From: Gemmatimonadota bacterium
GTDB taxonomy: Bacteria > Gemmatimonadota > Gemmatimonadetes > Longimicrobiales > Gaopeijiaceae
Length of the DNA stretch: 64,000 nucleotides
NCBI GenBank assembly: GCA_007121455.1
Contig: SKKN01000035.1
Span: forward strand, 124,001-188,000
Direction: 5' to 3'
The position numbers and the translations under genes were made by a program. The notes under the pieces were generated by a model. That model did no database searches and was not told the origin of the DNA. It saw nothing but the letters and a program-made list of their open reading frames with translations. This document shows, piece by piece, positions 41,225 to 49,268 of this stretch (position 1 is the stretch's first letter; each line of letters starts with the position of its first letter).

Positions 41225-42052
41225 TCATGGGGAGGATTCGATGATGGGTTTGCCCTCTGGATCCTCCCGCCACTGACGATATTCGTCCTTCGTCCAGCGG
41301 AAGAACACGGCGGTGATCGCCACCCAGAAGATCAGCATCCCGGGGATCCACATGATGAGTCCTCCCAGCCGCTGATCGTCGAGCACCGACAGTGCGATGA
41401 TCCTCGGCGCCGCCTCATACCAGGTGTAGAGCACGCTGTCGGAGAGCGTGATGAACGCGGAAACGATCGTCGACGGAATTCCGAAGGCAAAGATGTAGAC
41501 CATCAGGAGTGGGCCGTCCGGAATTCGTCGAAGCTCCGGCACCGGATCCACGACCGGCCACCACATCATCACGGCCACAGCCATGAACATCAAATGCTGG
41601 ATGATGTGCACGTTGTGGTCCATCAGGGCCCAGTTGTACATCTCCGGGAAGTGCCACCCGACGAACGTCACATTGTAGGCGGTGAATGCCATCACCGGGT
41701 GCGTGAGGAGGCGCGCTGCACGGTGGATTGCCGGGACCTCCAATGCCTTGTTGATCAACCAGGGCGGAAGACCCAGAATCAGGAACGGCGGCATGATCAG
41801 CATCAGGAGGATGTGCTGCACCATGTGCGCCGAGAAGAGGTAGTGATCGCTCCACTCGTGGAGAGGCCCGTTCAGGGAGAAGAAGATGACCCCCACTGCG
41901 CCCATGAACGACGCCACGCGCCAGCGAGACGCCGGAGACCCGGACCAGCCGTAACGCCGTCGAGCCGGTCCGACCGCCAGGAGGTACATCCCCGCCAGGT
42001 AGAGGCACCCGACGACGATGCTGGGAAAGACCGAAAACCCTCCGGGACTCAT
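41225..42052 (-). CDS. ctaG: Caa3-type cytochrome oxidase assembly factor CtaG
   Basis: 275 residues. Seven helices are expected. HLLFSAHMVQHILLM-type motifs (here YLFSAHMVQHILLMLIMPPF) and IIQHLMFMAVAVMMWWPVV contain the conserved His pairs of caa3_CtaG proteins. FVGWHFPEMYNWALMDHNVH adds a His-rich loop that may bind copper. In Bacillus this family is needed for functional caa3 oxidase, probably through CuB-site maturation. It follows the subunit IV gene by 14 bases in the minus-strand operon. Confidence 0.9.
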   Translation of the reverse strand: MSPGGFSVFPSIVVGCLYLAGMYLLAVGPARRRYGWSGSPASRWRVASFMGAVGVIFFSLNGPLHEWSDHYLFSAHMVQHILLMLIMPPFLILGLPPWLINKALEVPAIHRAARLLTHPVMAFTAYNVTFVGWHFPEMYNWALMDHNVHIIQHLMFMAVAVMMWWPVVDPVPELRRIPDGPLLMVYIFAFGIPSTIVSAFITLSDSVLYTWYEAAPRIIALSVLDDQRLGGLIMWIPGMLIFWVAITAVFFRWTKDEYRQWREDPEGKPIIESSP

Positions 42053-42066
42053 GACACCCGGAGGAG

Positions 42067-42423
42067 TCAGACGTGGAAGCGAGGGAGGACGTGATAGATC
42101 ACGGAAAGCGCCCCGACCATGAACGCCGCCAATGCGGCACCGATCGCGAACACCCAGGTGAATACGATGTGATCCACCTTGAGGTGCATGTAGAAGAGAA
42201 CGACAAGGGCAATCTTGACCGTCGAGAGCGCGATGAGGATCGGCGTCCGCACGTCATCGAGGGCCGGGATATAGTAGATCGCGACCTTGATCCCCATGAG
42301 CACGGCGAGAACCACACCGATCAGCACATACGTGCGCAGGGGGATGTGTCCTCCTTCCCCATGCGCTCCGTGTTCTGCGTCGGAGCCTCTTCCTTCCTCC
42401 TGTGCCGCGGCGTTGCTGCTCAT
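42067..42423 (-). CDS. Cytochrome c oxidase subunit IV (CyoD/COX4-like)
   Basis: 118 residues from the ATG at 42423. A His/Gly/Glu-rich N-terminus (~25 residues) is followed by three helices (LRTYVLIGVVLAVLMGIKVAIY, LIALSTVKIALVVLFYM and VFAIGAALAAFMVGALSVIYH) and the VVLFYMHLKVD motif of prokaryotic subunit IV. It is about 30 residues longer than the counterpart in the plus-strand cox operon. Confidence 0.87.
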   Translation of the reverse strand: MSSNAAAQEEGRGSDAEHGAHGEGGHIPLRTYVLIGVVLAVLMGIKVAIYYIPALDDVRTPILIALSTVKIALVVLFYMHLKVDHIVFTWVFAIGAALAAFMVGALSVIYHVLPRFHV

Positions 42424-42433
42424 CGTTCCCCCA

Positions 42434-43021
42434 TCAGGAGATCAGGTAGACCAGGCTGAAGATGACGATCCAGATGATGTCGACGAAGTGCCAGTAGATC
42501 CCGGCAATCTCGACCTTCAGCGCGCCCTTGGGCGGGATCTTGTCCCGGTAGATCATCCACCACAGGGCCGCCATCCAGATCATCCCCACGAACACGTGGA
42601 CCTTGTGGGTCCCCGTCAGCACGTAGTACGAAGAGCCGAACGTGCTGGAGGTGAGGGTGAGACCCTCACTGATGAAGTGGCTGTACTCGTAGGCCTCGAT
42701 CGCCAGGAACGTTCCCCCCATTGCGATCACGACCGCGAGCCACGAAAGGGCGAACTTCTTCGCACCCCGCTGCACGCCGTCCAGGGCGAGAACCATCGCC
42801 AGAGAGCTGAAGAGCAGGGTGCTCGTGCTCAGGGTCGTGAGCGGGATGTTCCAGATGTCTTCCGGGAAGGGCCCCACGACTGCCGTTCCGCGGTACACCA
42901 TGTAGGCGGAGATGAGGGTGCCGAAGAAGAGGCACTCCGACCCGATGAACGTCCAGAATCCGAGCTTCCAATTATCTACCCCCGTCGAGGTTGGGGGGTG
43001 GTCCGCCGCTCCCTCAGCCAT
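42434..43021 (-). CDS. ctaE: Cytochrome c oxidase subunit III
   Basis: 195 residues. NWKLGFWTFIGSECLFFGTL is the subunit III N-terminal helix with its conserved Glu, YVLTGTHKVHVFVGMIWMAA the central helix, and GIYWHFVDIIWIVIFSLVYL the last. Five helices are expected. The symbol follows Bacillus caa3 naming because the partner subunit II has a fused cytochrome c. The start codon lies within the end of a 23-codon open frame that links it to the subunit I gene. Confidence 0.95.
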   Translation of the reverse strand: MAEGAADHPPTSTGVDNWKLGFWTFIGSECLFFGTLISAYMVYRGTAVVGPFPEDIWNIPLTTLSTSTLLFSSLAMVLALDGVQRGAKKFALSWLAVVIAMGGTFLAIEAYEYSHFISEGLTLTSSTFGSSYYVLTGTHKVHVFVGMIWMAALWWMIYRDKIPPKGALKVEIAGIYWHFVDIIWIVIFSLVYLIS

Positions 43022-43084
43022 ATCGTCGAGTCCATTCCGCCGTAACGTGGTCGCTTTCGCCCGTCTCGAATCCGGGAGTCGCCA

Positions 43085-44917
43085 TCAGTGCTCCGCTCCT
43101 TCTGGAAATGCGGGCTCGAACGCCCACATGAAGACGCAGGTCGCCGTGGGAATCATGCCCAGTGCAATCACCCACCAGATCCCCGTCATCACCAGGGCCC
43201 AGGAAAGCGTGATCGACGCGGCCAGGAGGAATGGCCAGTAGGAGGGGTTCGGCATATGTGGCTCTGCCTTCGGAGGTGCCATCGTCACACCCTCGACCTC
43301 CCTCCTCTCCTCCTCGTCCCAGAGCGGCTCCCGACTTCGCACGGTGGGGATGTTCGGGAAGTTGTAGTGATGTGGAGGAGAGGGCAGGGCCCACTCGAGG
43401 CTGCTTGCTCCCCACGGGTCCGCCGGGGCCCGCTCCCCCTTCCGGTAGCTTTGGATCACATTCCACGTCATGATCAGGCCGCTCAGCCCGAAGATCACCG
43501 CTCCGACGGTGGAGAGCTGATTCCAGATTTCGAGCCCCAATCCCTCCGGATAGGTGAAGATCCGCCGGGGCATTCCGTACAGGCCCGCGAAGTGCATGGG
43601 AAAGAAGGTCAGGTTCAGCCCGATGAGCGTGGTCCAGAAGTGCCACTTTCCGAGCGTCTCGTCCAGGTAACGTCCGATCGCCTTCGGGAACCAGTAGTAG
43701 AGAGCCGCCCACAGCCCCATCATCGTGCCGCCGACGATCACGTAGTGGAAGTGAGCGACCACGAAATAGGTATCGTGCTGCTGCAGGTTCACCGGGGCCG
43801 AAGCGTGCATGATTCCGGACAGGCCGCCGATCGTGAAGACAGCGAGCAGACCCACCGAGAAGAGCATCGCGGTCGTGAACCGGATCGACCCCCCCCACAT
43901 CGTCCCGAGCCAGTTGAAGATCTTCACTCCCGTCGGGATGGCGATGATCATCGTGGCGGCGATGAAGAAGGAATCCGCGAACGGCCCCAGCCCCACCGTG
44001 AACATGTGATGACTCCACACGCCCCATCCGATGAACCCGATCAGGATCCCGGCATATACGACGATCGGGTAGCCGAAGAGCGGCTTCTTCGAAAAAGTGG
44101 GGATGATGTCGGAGATCGCACCGAAGGCCGGAAGAATCAGGATGTAGACCTCCGGATGCCCGAAGAGCCAGAACAGATGCTGCCAGAAGACGGGGTCTCC
44201 CCCTCGGGCCGGATCGAAGAACGCCGCCCCGAAGATCCGGTCGAAGCCGAGGAAGATCAGCGCCACGGAGATGATGGGCACCGCCGTGACCAGGAGGAAG
44301 CTCGTGACGAGCGTCATCCAGGTGAAAAGCGGCATCCGCATCAGCTTCATGCCGGGCGCTCGCATGTTGATGATCGTGGTGATGAAGTTCACCCCCCCCA
44401 TGATCGAGCTGATCCCGACGATCGACAGGCCGATCAGCCAGAAGTCCATGTTCAGCCCGGGGGAGAACTGTGGCAGGGTGAGGTTCGCGTACCCTGTCCA
44501 GGCCCGGTCCGGTGCGGCCCCGAAGAAGAAGCTCGAGGTCAGGTAGAGCCCCCCGAGGAGGTAGATCCAGTAGGAGAGCGCGTTCAGCCGAGGAAAGGCG
44601 ACGTCCCGCGCGCCGATCTGGAGCGGCACCACGAAGTTGAAGAACGCCACGGCCATCGGCATGGCAACGAGGAAAATCATGCTCGTGCCATGCATGGTGA
44701 AGAATTCGTTGTAGACCTCGGCCGACAGGAAGTCGTTCGCGGGCCGGAAGAGCTGGATCCTTATGAGGATAGCTTGGGCCCCCGCGATCAGGAAAAAGAT
44801 CAGCGAGGTGGCGAAGTACATCAGGGCGATCCGCTTGTGATCGACCGTGGTGATCCAACTCCAGATCCCGGTCTCCTCGGCGTGAGTGTCCGGGTCGTTC
44901 TCTATCTGCACCGACAT
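43085..44917 (-). CDS. ctaD: Cytochrome c oxidase subunit I (caa3 type) with extended C-terminus
   Basis: 610 residues. TMHGTSMIFLVAMP, WLFGHPEVYILILPAFG, VWSHHMFTVG and VAHFHYVIVGG supply all heme and CuB ligands, and GHPEV marks an A1-type oxidase. After the usual twelve helices the chain goes on past LEWALPSPPHHYNF into ~90 residues with two more helices (YWPFLLAASITLSWALVMTGI and WWVIALGMIPTATCVFMWAF), a subunit III-like addition seen in caa3 oxidases. It works with the subunit II-cytochrome c fusion encoded upstream. Confidence 0.95.
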   Translation of the reverse strand: MSVQIENDPDTHAEETGIWSWITTVDHKRIALMYFATSLIFFLIAGAQAILIRIQLFRPANDFLSAEVYNEFFTMHGTSMIFLVAMPMAVAFFNFVVPLQIGARDVAFPRLNALSYWIYLLGGLYLTSSFFFGAAPDRAWTGYANLTLPQFSPGLNMDFWLIGLSIVGISSIMGGVNFITTIINMRAPGMKLMRMPLFTWMTLVTSFLLVTAVPIISVALIFLGFDRIFGAAFFDPARGGDPVFWQHLFWLFGHPEVYILILPAFGAISDIIPTFSKKPLFGYPIVVYAGILIGFIGWGVWSHHMFTVGLGPFADSFFIAATMIIAIPTGVKIFNWLGTMWGGSIRFTTAMLFSVGLLAVFTIGGLSGIMHASAPVNLQQHDTYFVVAHFHYVIVGGTMMGLWAALYYWFPKAIGRYLDETLGKWHFWTTLIGLNLTFFPMHFAGLYGMPRRIFTYPEGLGLEIWNQLSTVGAVIFGLSGLIMTWNVIQSYRKGERAPADPWGASSLEWALPSPPHHYNFPNIPTVRSREPLWDEEERREVEGVTMAPPKAEPHMPNPSYWPFLLAASITLSWALVMTGIWWVIALGMIPTATCVFMWAFEPAFPEGAEH

Positions 44918-44954
44918 GAGCTCAATCTCTCGTGGCTGAGGGCATGGCCATGGA

Positions 44955-46184
44955 TCACCTCAAGCTCAGGAGATAGGCCGCAACGGCCTCCACCTGCTCT
45001 TCCGTGAGGTTCGTGGGCGGCCAGTTCCCCCCGGGCCGGTCCACTCCGGGCATCAGAACACCGGGCTTGATGGACTCCGGATCGGAGATCCAACGAACCA
45101 GGTTCTCCCGGTCATTGTCGAGGAGTCCCGCTCCGACCGTCATTCGCTCGCCGAACCGCGTCAGGTCCGGCCCGATCCGCCCCTGGGCCGTGGTTCCCTG
45201 AATCGCGTGGCAGGCCACGCATGTCGACTGGTGCAGGAAGATATCCCGCCCGAGGGACACCTGTTCGGGATCGGGCGCAGGTGCCTCTGCCGCACCCGCA
45301 TCCACCTCCTGGTCCAGGTCCGCCGCAGGGCCCGTCTCCGGCACCTCGTCCTCCTCTTCCGCCTCACCTTCCGCTTCCGGAGGAGCGGCGGTCGGAGAGG
45401 GTACGTGCCAGCGCTCGATCCAATCCTCGAACTCGTCCTCCTCCTGGACCACCACGCGCATCCTCATCAGCGCATGGGAGTCCCCGCAGAACTCCGCACA
45501 CTGGCCCAAGAACACCCCGGTTTCGAAAGGAGTGAAGTAGAGCCAGTTGTACTCGGGTTCGCCGTCAGGCTCCCTCACGGCGACGACCGGGTTCACATCC
45601 CTCTTCCCTCCGAGCTTGGGCACCCAGAAGGAGTGGATGACATCGGCCGAGCCGAGGCGGAGGCTCACGGAACGGTCCGCAGGCAAGTAGAGCTCGTTCG
45701 CGGTCGTGACACCCTCTTCGGGGTAGTGGAACTCCCACCAGAACTGGTGTCCCGTCACCTCGACCAGCAGGGCATCATCCGAGATCGGTCTCTGGGTCGC
45801 GAAGACCGCTTGGATGCTCGGGATCGCGATCGCCAGGACGATGAGTGCGGGGCCGGTCGTCCACCCGATCTCGAGTCCCATGTGTCCGCGAATCTGTCGA
45901 GGGTGCTCGTCGCCCTCGCGCTCCCGGTAGCGGACGACCACCCAGGCGAGAAGGATCCACACCACGCCAAGCACGAACATCGTCCACCAGAAGATGTTCA
46001 CGTAGAGGCCGTGGATGATCTCCGCAAAGTCGGTGTGCGGGCTGATGGTGGACTGCGGGTAGCTCTCCTCGCACGCGGTGAGGAAGAGGGCCGTGGCGAG
46101 AAGGAGGAGGGCGCCTACGAGGCGGCTAAACACTCCCCGCCCCCCCTCCGAGTCGCGCTCGGTTTCGTATGAAAGGTTCTGCAT
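44955..46184 (-). CDS. ctaC: Cytochrome c oxidase subunit II with fused cytochrome c (caa3)
   Basis: 409 residues. A lipoprotein signal ends LFLTACEES. Two helices (YVNIFWWTMFVLGVVWILLAWV and GWTTGPALIVLAIAIP) anchor the CuA domain, which carries HSFWVPKLGGKRDVNP and CAEFCGDSHALM as ligands. A strongly acidic Glu/Ala/Pro linker follows and then a class I cytochrome c with STCVACHAIQGT and a Met in KPGVLMPGVDRPG. The fused heme c lets the oxidase take electrons directly from a membrane-bound donor. It is the first gene of the six-gene minus-strand operon. Confidence 0.96.
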   Translation of the reverse strand: MQNLSYETERDSEGGRGVFSRLVGALLLLATALFLTACEESYPQSTISPHTDFAEIIHGLYVNIFWWTMFVLGVVWILLAWVVVRYREREGDEHPRQIRGHMGLEIGWTTGPALIVLAIAIPSIQAVFATQRPISDDALLVEVTGHQFWWEFHYPEEGVTTANELYLPADRSVSLRLGSADVIHSFWVPKLGGKRDVNPVVAVREPDGEPEYNWLYFTPFETGVFLGQCAEFCGDSHALMRMRVVVQEEDEFEDWIERWHVPSPTAAPPEAEGEAEEEDEVPETGPAADLDQEVDAGAAEAPAPDPEQVSLGRDIFLHQSTCVACHAIQGTTAQGRIGPDLTRFGERMTVGAGLLDNDRENLVRWISDPESIKPGVLMPGVDRPGGNWPPTNLTEEQVEAVAAYLLSLR

Positions 46185-46290
46185 CAGCGAGTCCAGTCCC
46201 GGCCTACGTCCGTTGATTTGACAGCGCGCGGCACCGGCCCTCGTGGGCGAGACGCGCTGGTGGGGAAGGCGGGCCTCGAGCCCGATAAGG

Positions 46291-46551
46291 CTATTCGAGG
46301 CCGTCGAGGAGGAATGCTTCGTCGACGAGCATGATGGGGATGTCGTGCCGCACCGGATACAGGACCCTCCCGTCTTCCCTCACCAGCCCCCCCTCGTCCA
46401 GCGGTTCAGTCACGGTATCGCCCCCCTTGGTGAGCAACTTCCGGCTCTCGATCGCGCGATTCACCCGCCCGACCAGCTCCTCGTCAGCGACTCGTACAGG
46501 TTCCTTGGTCTCCGGACAGACCAATATGCTCAAAAGCTCCGGATCGACCAT
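46291..46551 (-). CDS. Trm112-family small protein
   Basis: 86 residues from the ATG at 46551 (MVDPELLSILVCPETKEPV). Ending VLYPVRHDIPIMLVDEAF, it matches the YcaR/Trm112 fold; most such proteins start CPxC, but here the second Cys is Thr (CPET), and no other Cys is present, so Zn binding by four Cys is not possible. Members act as activating partners of methyltransferases or have unknown roles. Divergent from the DUF192 gene. Confidence 0.82.
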   Translation of the reverse strand: MVDPELLSILVCPETKEPVRVADEELVGRVNRAIESRKLLTKGGDTVTEPLDEGGLVREDGRVLYPVRHDIPIMLVDEAFLLDGLE

Positions 46552-46775
46552 CACGACCCCCACAGGGTGGATTTTGTACGTTCCATCTCTACACACGCCC
46601 TCCCATGCACCCCTCGGTCGCGCCGGGGGTCCATTTTTCTAAAAGGTGGGATAAATTAGCAAGAGGCGTCTCCGGATGCGACCCTTCGAGATCGGTGGTC
46701 GCGCGGAGCGCTGAGCCGCGAGAGCGGCCGGATCGGTCCGGAGACGGGCCGGCCGAAGATCCTCTCAATCGGTAC
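46552..46775. promoter_or_regulatory. AT-rich divergent intergenic region
   Basis: The 224-bp gap between the divergent Trm112-like and DUF192 genes holds an A/T-rich patch (46633-46661, with TTTTTCTAAAA and GATAAATTAG) that stands out from the GC-rich surroundings. Both strands probably have promoters here, but no hexamer pair with good spacing could be assigned. Confidence 0.4.
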
Positions 46776-47336
46776 ATGGTGACCATGGATTCCAGCTTCG
46801 AGAATACGCCCCACTCCAGTCCGCTCCGGCGGCGCATCGCCCTGGTCCTTCCGGCCCTCCTGCTCGTCGCGGCCGGCGTCGGCTGTGGGACCGACGAGGA
46901 CGCACGACCCGCCGATGCCCGCGCTCAGCCCGGAGTCGGGGAGGAGGCGGACGGACCCGGCGCCCCCGCCCGCGGAATGTCGTGGGTGATCTTCGAAGCC
47001 GACACCGTCCGCGCCGAGGTCGCCGACACCCCGGATGCTCGTGAGCGCGGCCTCATGTTCCGGGAGTCCCTCGAGCCTGGAGCCGGTATGCTCTTCGTTT
47101 TCGATGAGAGCCGGGTCCGATCCTTCTGGATGCGGGACACGTTCATCCCCCTCTCCATCGCGTTCATCGATTCCGACCTGCGCGTGGTGGACATCCAGCA
47201 GATGGAGCCCGAATCCGAGGAGTTCTACGAGTCGGGGCAGCCGGCGATGTTCGCACTGGAAGTGCCCCAGAACTGGTTCCAGGAACGGGGCATCGAAGTA
47301 GGGCAGCAAGCCCGAATCATCTTCGGGCCACGCTGA
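46776..47336 (+). CDS. DUF192 family lipoprotein
   Basis: 186 residues from the ATG at 46776; ATG 46785 is an alternative. A hydrophobic segment ending LLVAAGVGCGTDE suggests a lipoprotein. The DUF192 core follows: VRAEVADTPDARERGLMFRE, GAGMLFVFDESRVRSFWMRD, and FIPLSIAFIDSDLRVVDIQQ. The fold is a small beta-barrel with unknown function. It converges on the aminotransferase with 7 bases between stops. Confidence 0.87.
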   Translation: MVTMDSSFENTPHSSPLRRRIALVLPALLLVAAGVGCGTDEDARPADARAQPGVGEEADGPGAPARGMSWVIFEADTVRAEVADTPDARERGLMFRESLEPGAGMLFVFDESRVRSFWMRDTFIPLSIAFIDSDLRVVDIQQMEPESEEFYESGQPAMFALEVPQNWFQERGIEVGQQARIIFGPR

Positions 47337-47343
47337 CACCGCG

Positions 47344-48510
47344 TCACCCGCGTACCGAGCAGACGCCGTCGAGAAGGGCGTGCACGTCCGCTCGGTCGTT
47401 GTAGAGGTGGGGGGAGATCCGGAGCGCCCTTCCGCGGAGCGAGACCTGCACACTCCGCGCCTCCAGCGCCTCTCGGAGTTCCTCGCGGTCGATGTCGTCC
47501 GGCACGTCCACTCCGAGGATGTGGGCCGCCCGCCACCCTTCCTCCTCGACACCAAACCCTTCGGCCTTTAGCTCTCCAGCGAGTTCGGCGGTGAGGCGGC
47601 CGCAGTGGGCCCGCACCTCCTTCGGTCCCCACTCGTGGACGAGGCGGAGCCCTTCGAGGAGCATCGGAAGGAGGATGAAGTTGCTCCGCTCGCCCACGTC
47701 GTAGCGAAGCGCGCCCGGCGCGTACTCGGCCCGGTAGTCGACGAGCCCGCGAAAATCGTCGCTGCCCGCCCGCGTGATCCACCCTTCCTCGAGGGGAATC
47801 CCGCCGTCGAACCGCTCCCCGAAGTACCCGAGGGCGACCGAGTAGGGGCCAAGCAGCCACTTGTAGGAGGCACAGATCAGCGCGTCGGGCCGGACACGGT
47901 CCATCGGAAACGGCGCCGCTCCAACGCTCTGGGTGCCGTCCACGACGAGGAGCGCACCGACCTCCCTGGTCCGTTCCCCGATCGCTTCGAGGTCGAAGCG
48001 GGTGCCGTCCGTCCAGTGGAAGGGGGCAAGAGAGACGGCCGCGGTCCGGTCGTCGATCGCCTCCACCACCCGGCGGCTCCAGCCCTCTCCCCGCCCCGGA
48101 GTGCCCGTGCGGGGCGCGGGAGGGTCGACGAACCGAACCCTGGCCCCCTCTCGATGCTCGAGCGCCAGCCAGGCGTAGACATTGCCGGGAAACTGGTCCC
48201 GTACGACGACCAGGTTTCGTCCCCGGACGGGCCCCACGTTCCCTGCCGCCACCGCCACCCCGTAGGACACGGAGGGCAGGATCGCGATCCGGGCCGGATC
48301 GCTGACGCCCACGAGGCGTGCAAAGGCGGAGCGGACCTCGTCGCTTTCCTGGAAGAAGTCCTCCGGGCGGATCCCGGAAGGGACCCGCTTTCGGCGGATC
48401 CCTCGGATCCCCGCTTCCTCCACTGCCCGCGGAAGCGGACTCATGTAGGCGCAGTTCAGGTAGTGGACATCGGGCGGGAGTTGGAACGCGTCTTCATGCG
48501 GGGAGAGCAC
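47344..48510 (-). CDS. Class V aminotransferase (cysteine desulfurase-like PLP enzyme)
   Basis: 388 residues from a GTG at 48510 with GGAGG upstream. YLNCAYMSPLPRAVEEAG is the substrate-side N-terminus. LPSVSYGVAVAAGNV, VSLAPFHWTDGTRFDLEAIG and LLVVDGTQSVGAAPFPMD (Asp and Gln contacts to PLP) precede ICASYKWLLGPYSVALGYF, whose Lys is the Schiff-base residue. There is no reactive Cys loop as in NifS/IscS, so desulfurase activity is unlikely. Isopenicillin-N epimerase-like or kynureninase-like activities are possible. The substrate is unknown. Confidence 0.88.
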   Translation of the reverse strand: MLSPHEDAFQLPPDVHYLNCAYMSPLPRAVEEAGIRGIRRKRVPSGIRPEDFFQESDEVRSAFARLVGVSDPARIAILPSVSYGVAVAAGNVGPVRGRNLVVVRDQFPGNVYAWLALEHREGARVRFVDPPAPRTGTPGRGEGWSRRVVEAIDDRTAAVSLAPFHWTDGTRFDLEAIGERTREVGALLVVDGTQSVGAAPFPMDRVRPDALICASYKWLLGPYSVALGYFGERFDGGIPLEEGWITRAGSDDFRGLVDYRAEYAPGALRYDVGERSNFILLPMLLEGLRLVHEWGPKEVRAHCGRLTAELAGELKAEGFGVEEEGWRAAHILGVDVPDDIDREELREALEARSVQVSLRGRALRISPHLYNDRADVHALLDGVCSVRG

Positions 48511-48673
48511 GACACCTCCGAAGTGTGCAGGGGGCAGCCGACCCGGACGGCGCCGGCCGGATCGGCCATCGTGCCATTCTCCCCACGGGAGCGCAACGGC
48601 CGGGCCTTGGCCACTTCGGCGGAGCCGCGTTATCCTCATGTGGGTCCCAAACCAACACTGGGGGAGCGCGAGA

Positions 48674-49231
48674 ATGAGCTTTCGAACGAATCCGGATCGG
48701 ATACTCGATCACATCGACAGGGAACGAAATCGAGACGAGGCTGGCGGATCACACTTCTCGCGGGACGCCTCGGCCCGGGAGCTCGATACGGAGGTTCCGT
48801 CCCTCGAGGCGACCTCGGCGGAGCGGCTTCGCCGCCTCTTCAAGATCGTGGAACGCGCGTATATGACCGCGGCCCAGAGTACGGAGATGAGGAAGCTGGC
48901 CGCCCGCTTCCAGGCGATCGGCGACATCTCGACGCATCACGCCCGGGGCGACGTCTCCGTCTCGGTGCAGTACCTCGACCACGAGCGTCCAGATGACGTG
49001 GGGGTCTCCCCTTTCGAAGTCGTTCCCGACGACCTCGTGGAGGCCCGGAAGGCGACACGAACCAGCCGTGCCGACGCGAATGCGATGAAGGTGCTCCGCC
49101 AGGAACTCAGAGATGGAGTGATGGCCGCATACAAGAAGATGGAACCCCGCCTACGCGACGGCGTCCGCGAACGGGCGGACATGGGGCATGTCGGTGCACA
49201 GGTGACAATCGACCTCCGCCCCGGTAGCTGA
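48674..49231 (+). CDS. Hypothetical cytoplasmic protein
   Basis: 185 residues from the ATG at 48674 (GGGGAGCGCGAGA upstream). No signal or membrane segment. The sequence is charged and helical in the middle (SAERLRRLFKIVERAYMTAAQ, DANAMKVLRQELRDGVMAAY) with a beta-like stretch GDVSVSVQYLDHE. I do not recognise it. It lies between a class V aminotransferase on the other strand and an amidohydrolase on the same strand. Confidence 0.65.
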   Translation: MSFRTNPDRILDHIDRERNRDEAGGSHFSRDASARELDTEVPSLEATSAERLRRLFKIVERAYMTAAQSTEMRKLAARFQAIGDISTHHARGDVSVSVQYLDHERPDDVGVSPFEVVPDDLVEARKATRTSRADANAMKVLRQELRDGVMAAYKKMEPRLRDGVRERADMGHVGAQVTIDLRPGS

Positions 49232-49268
49232 CGGGGCGAGAACGGATCCTCCCAACATCGAGGTGCCG

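Noticed and set aside
43088-45007. 639-codon plus-strand frame opposite subunit I
   Set aside because: Shadow of the conserved oxidase gene on the other strand.
46218-46223. TTGACA upstream of the caa3 operon
   Set aside because: It is on the plus strand, opposite to the operon, and no -10 hexamer follows at 16-18 bases.
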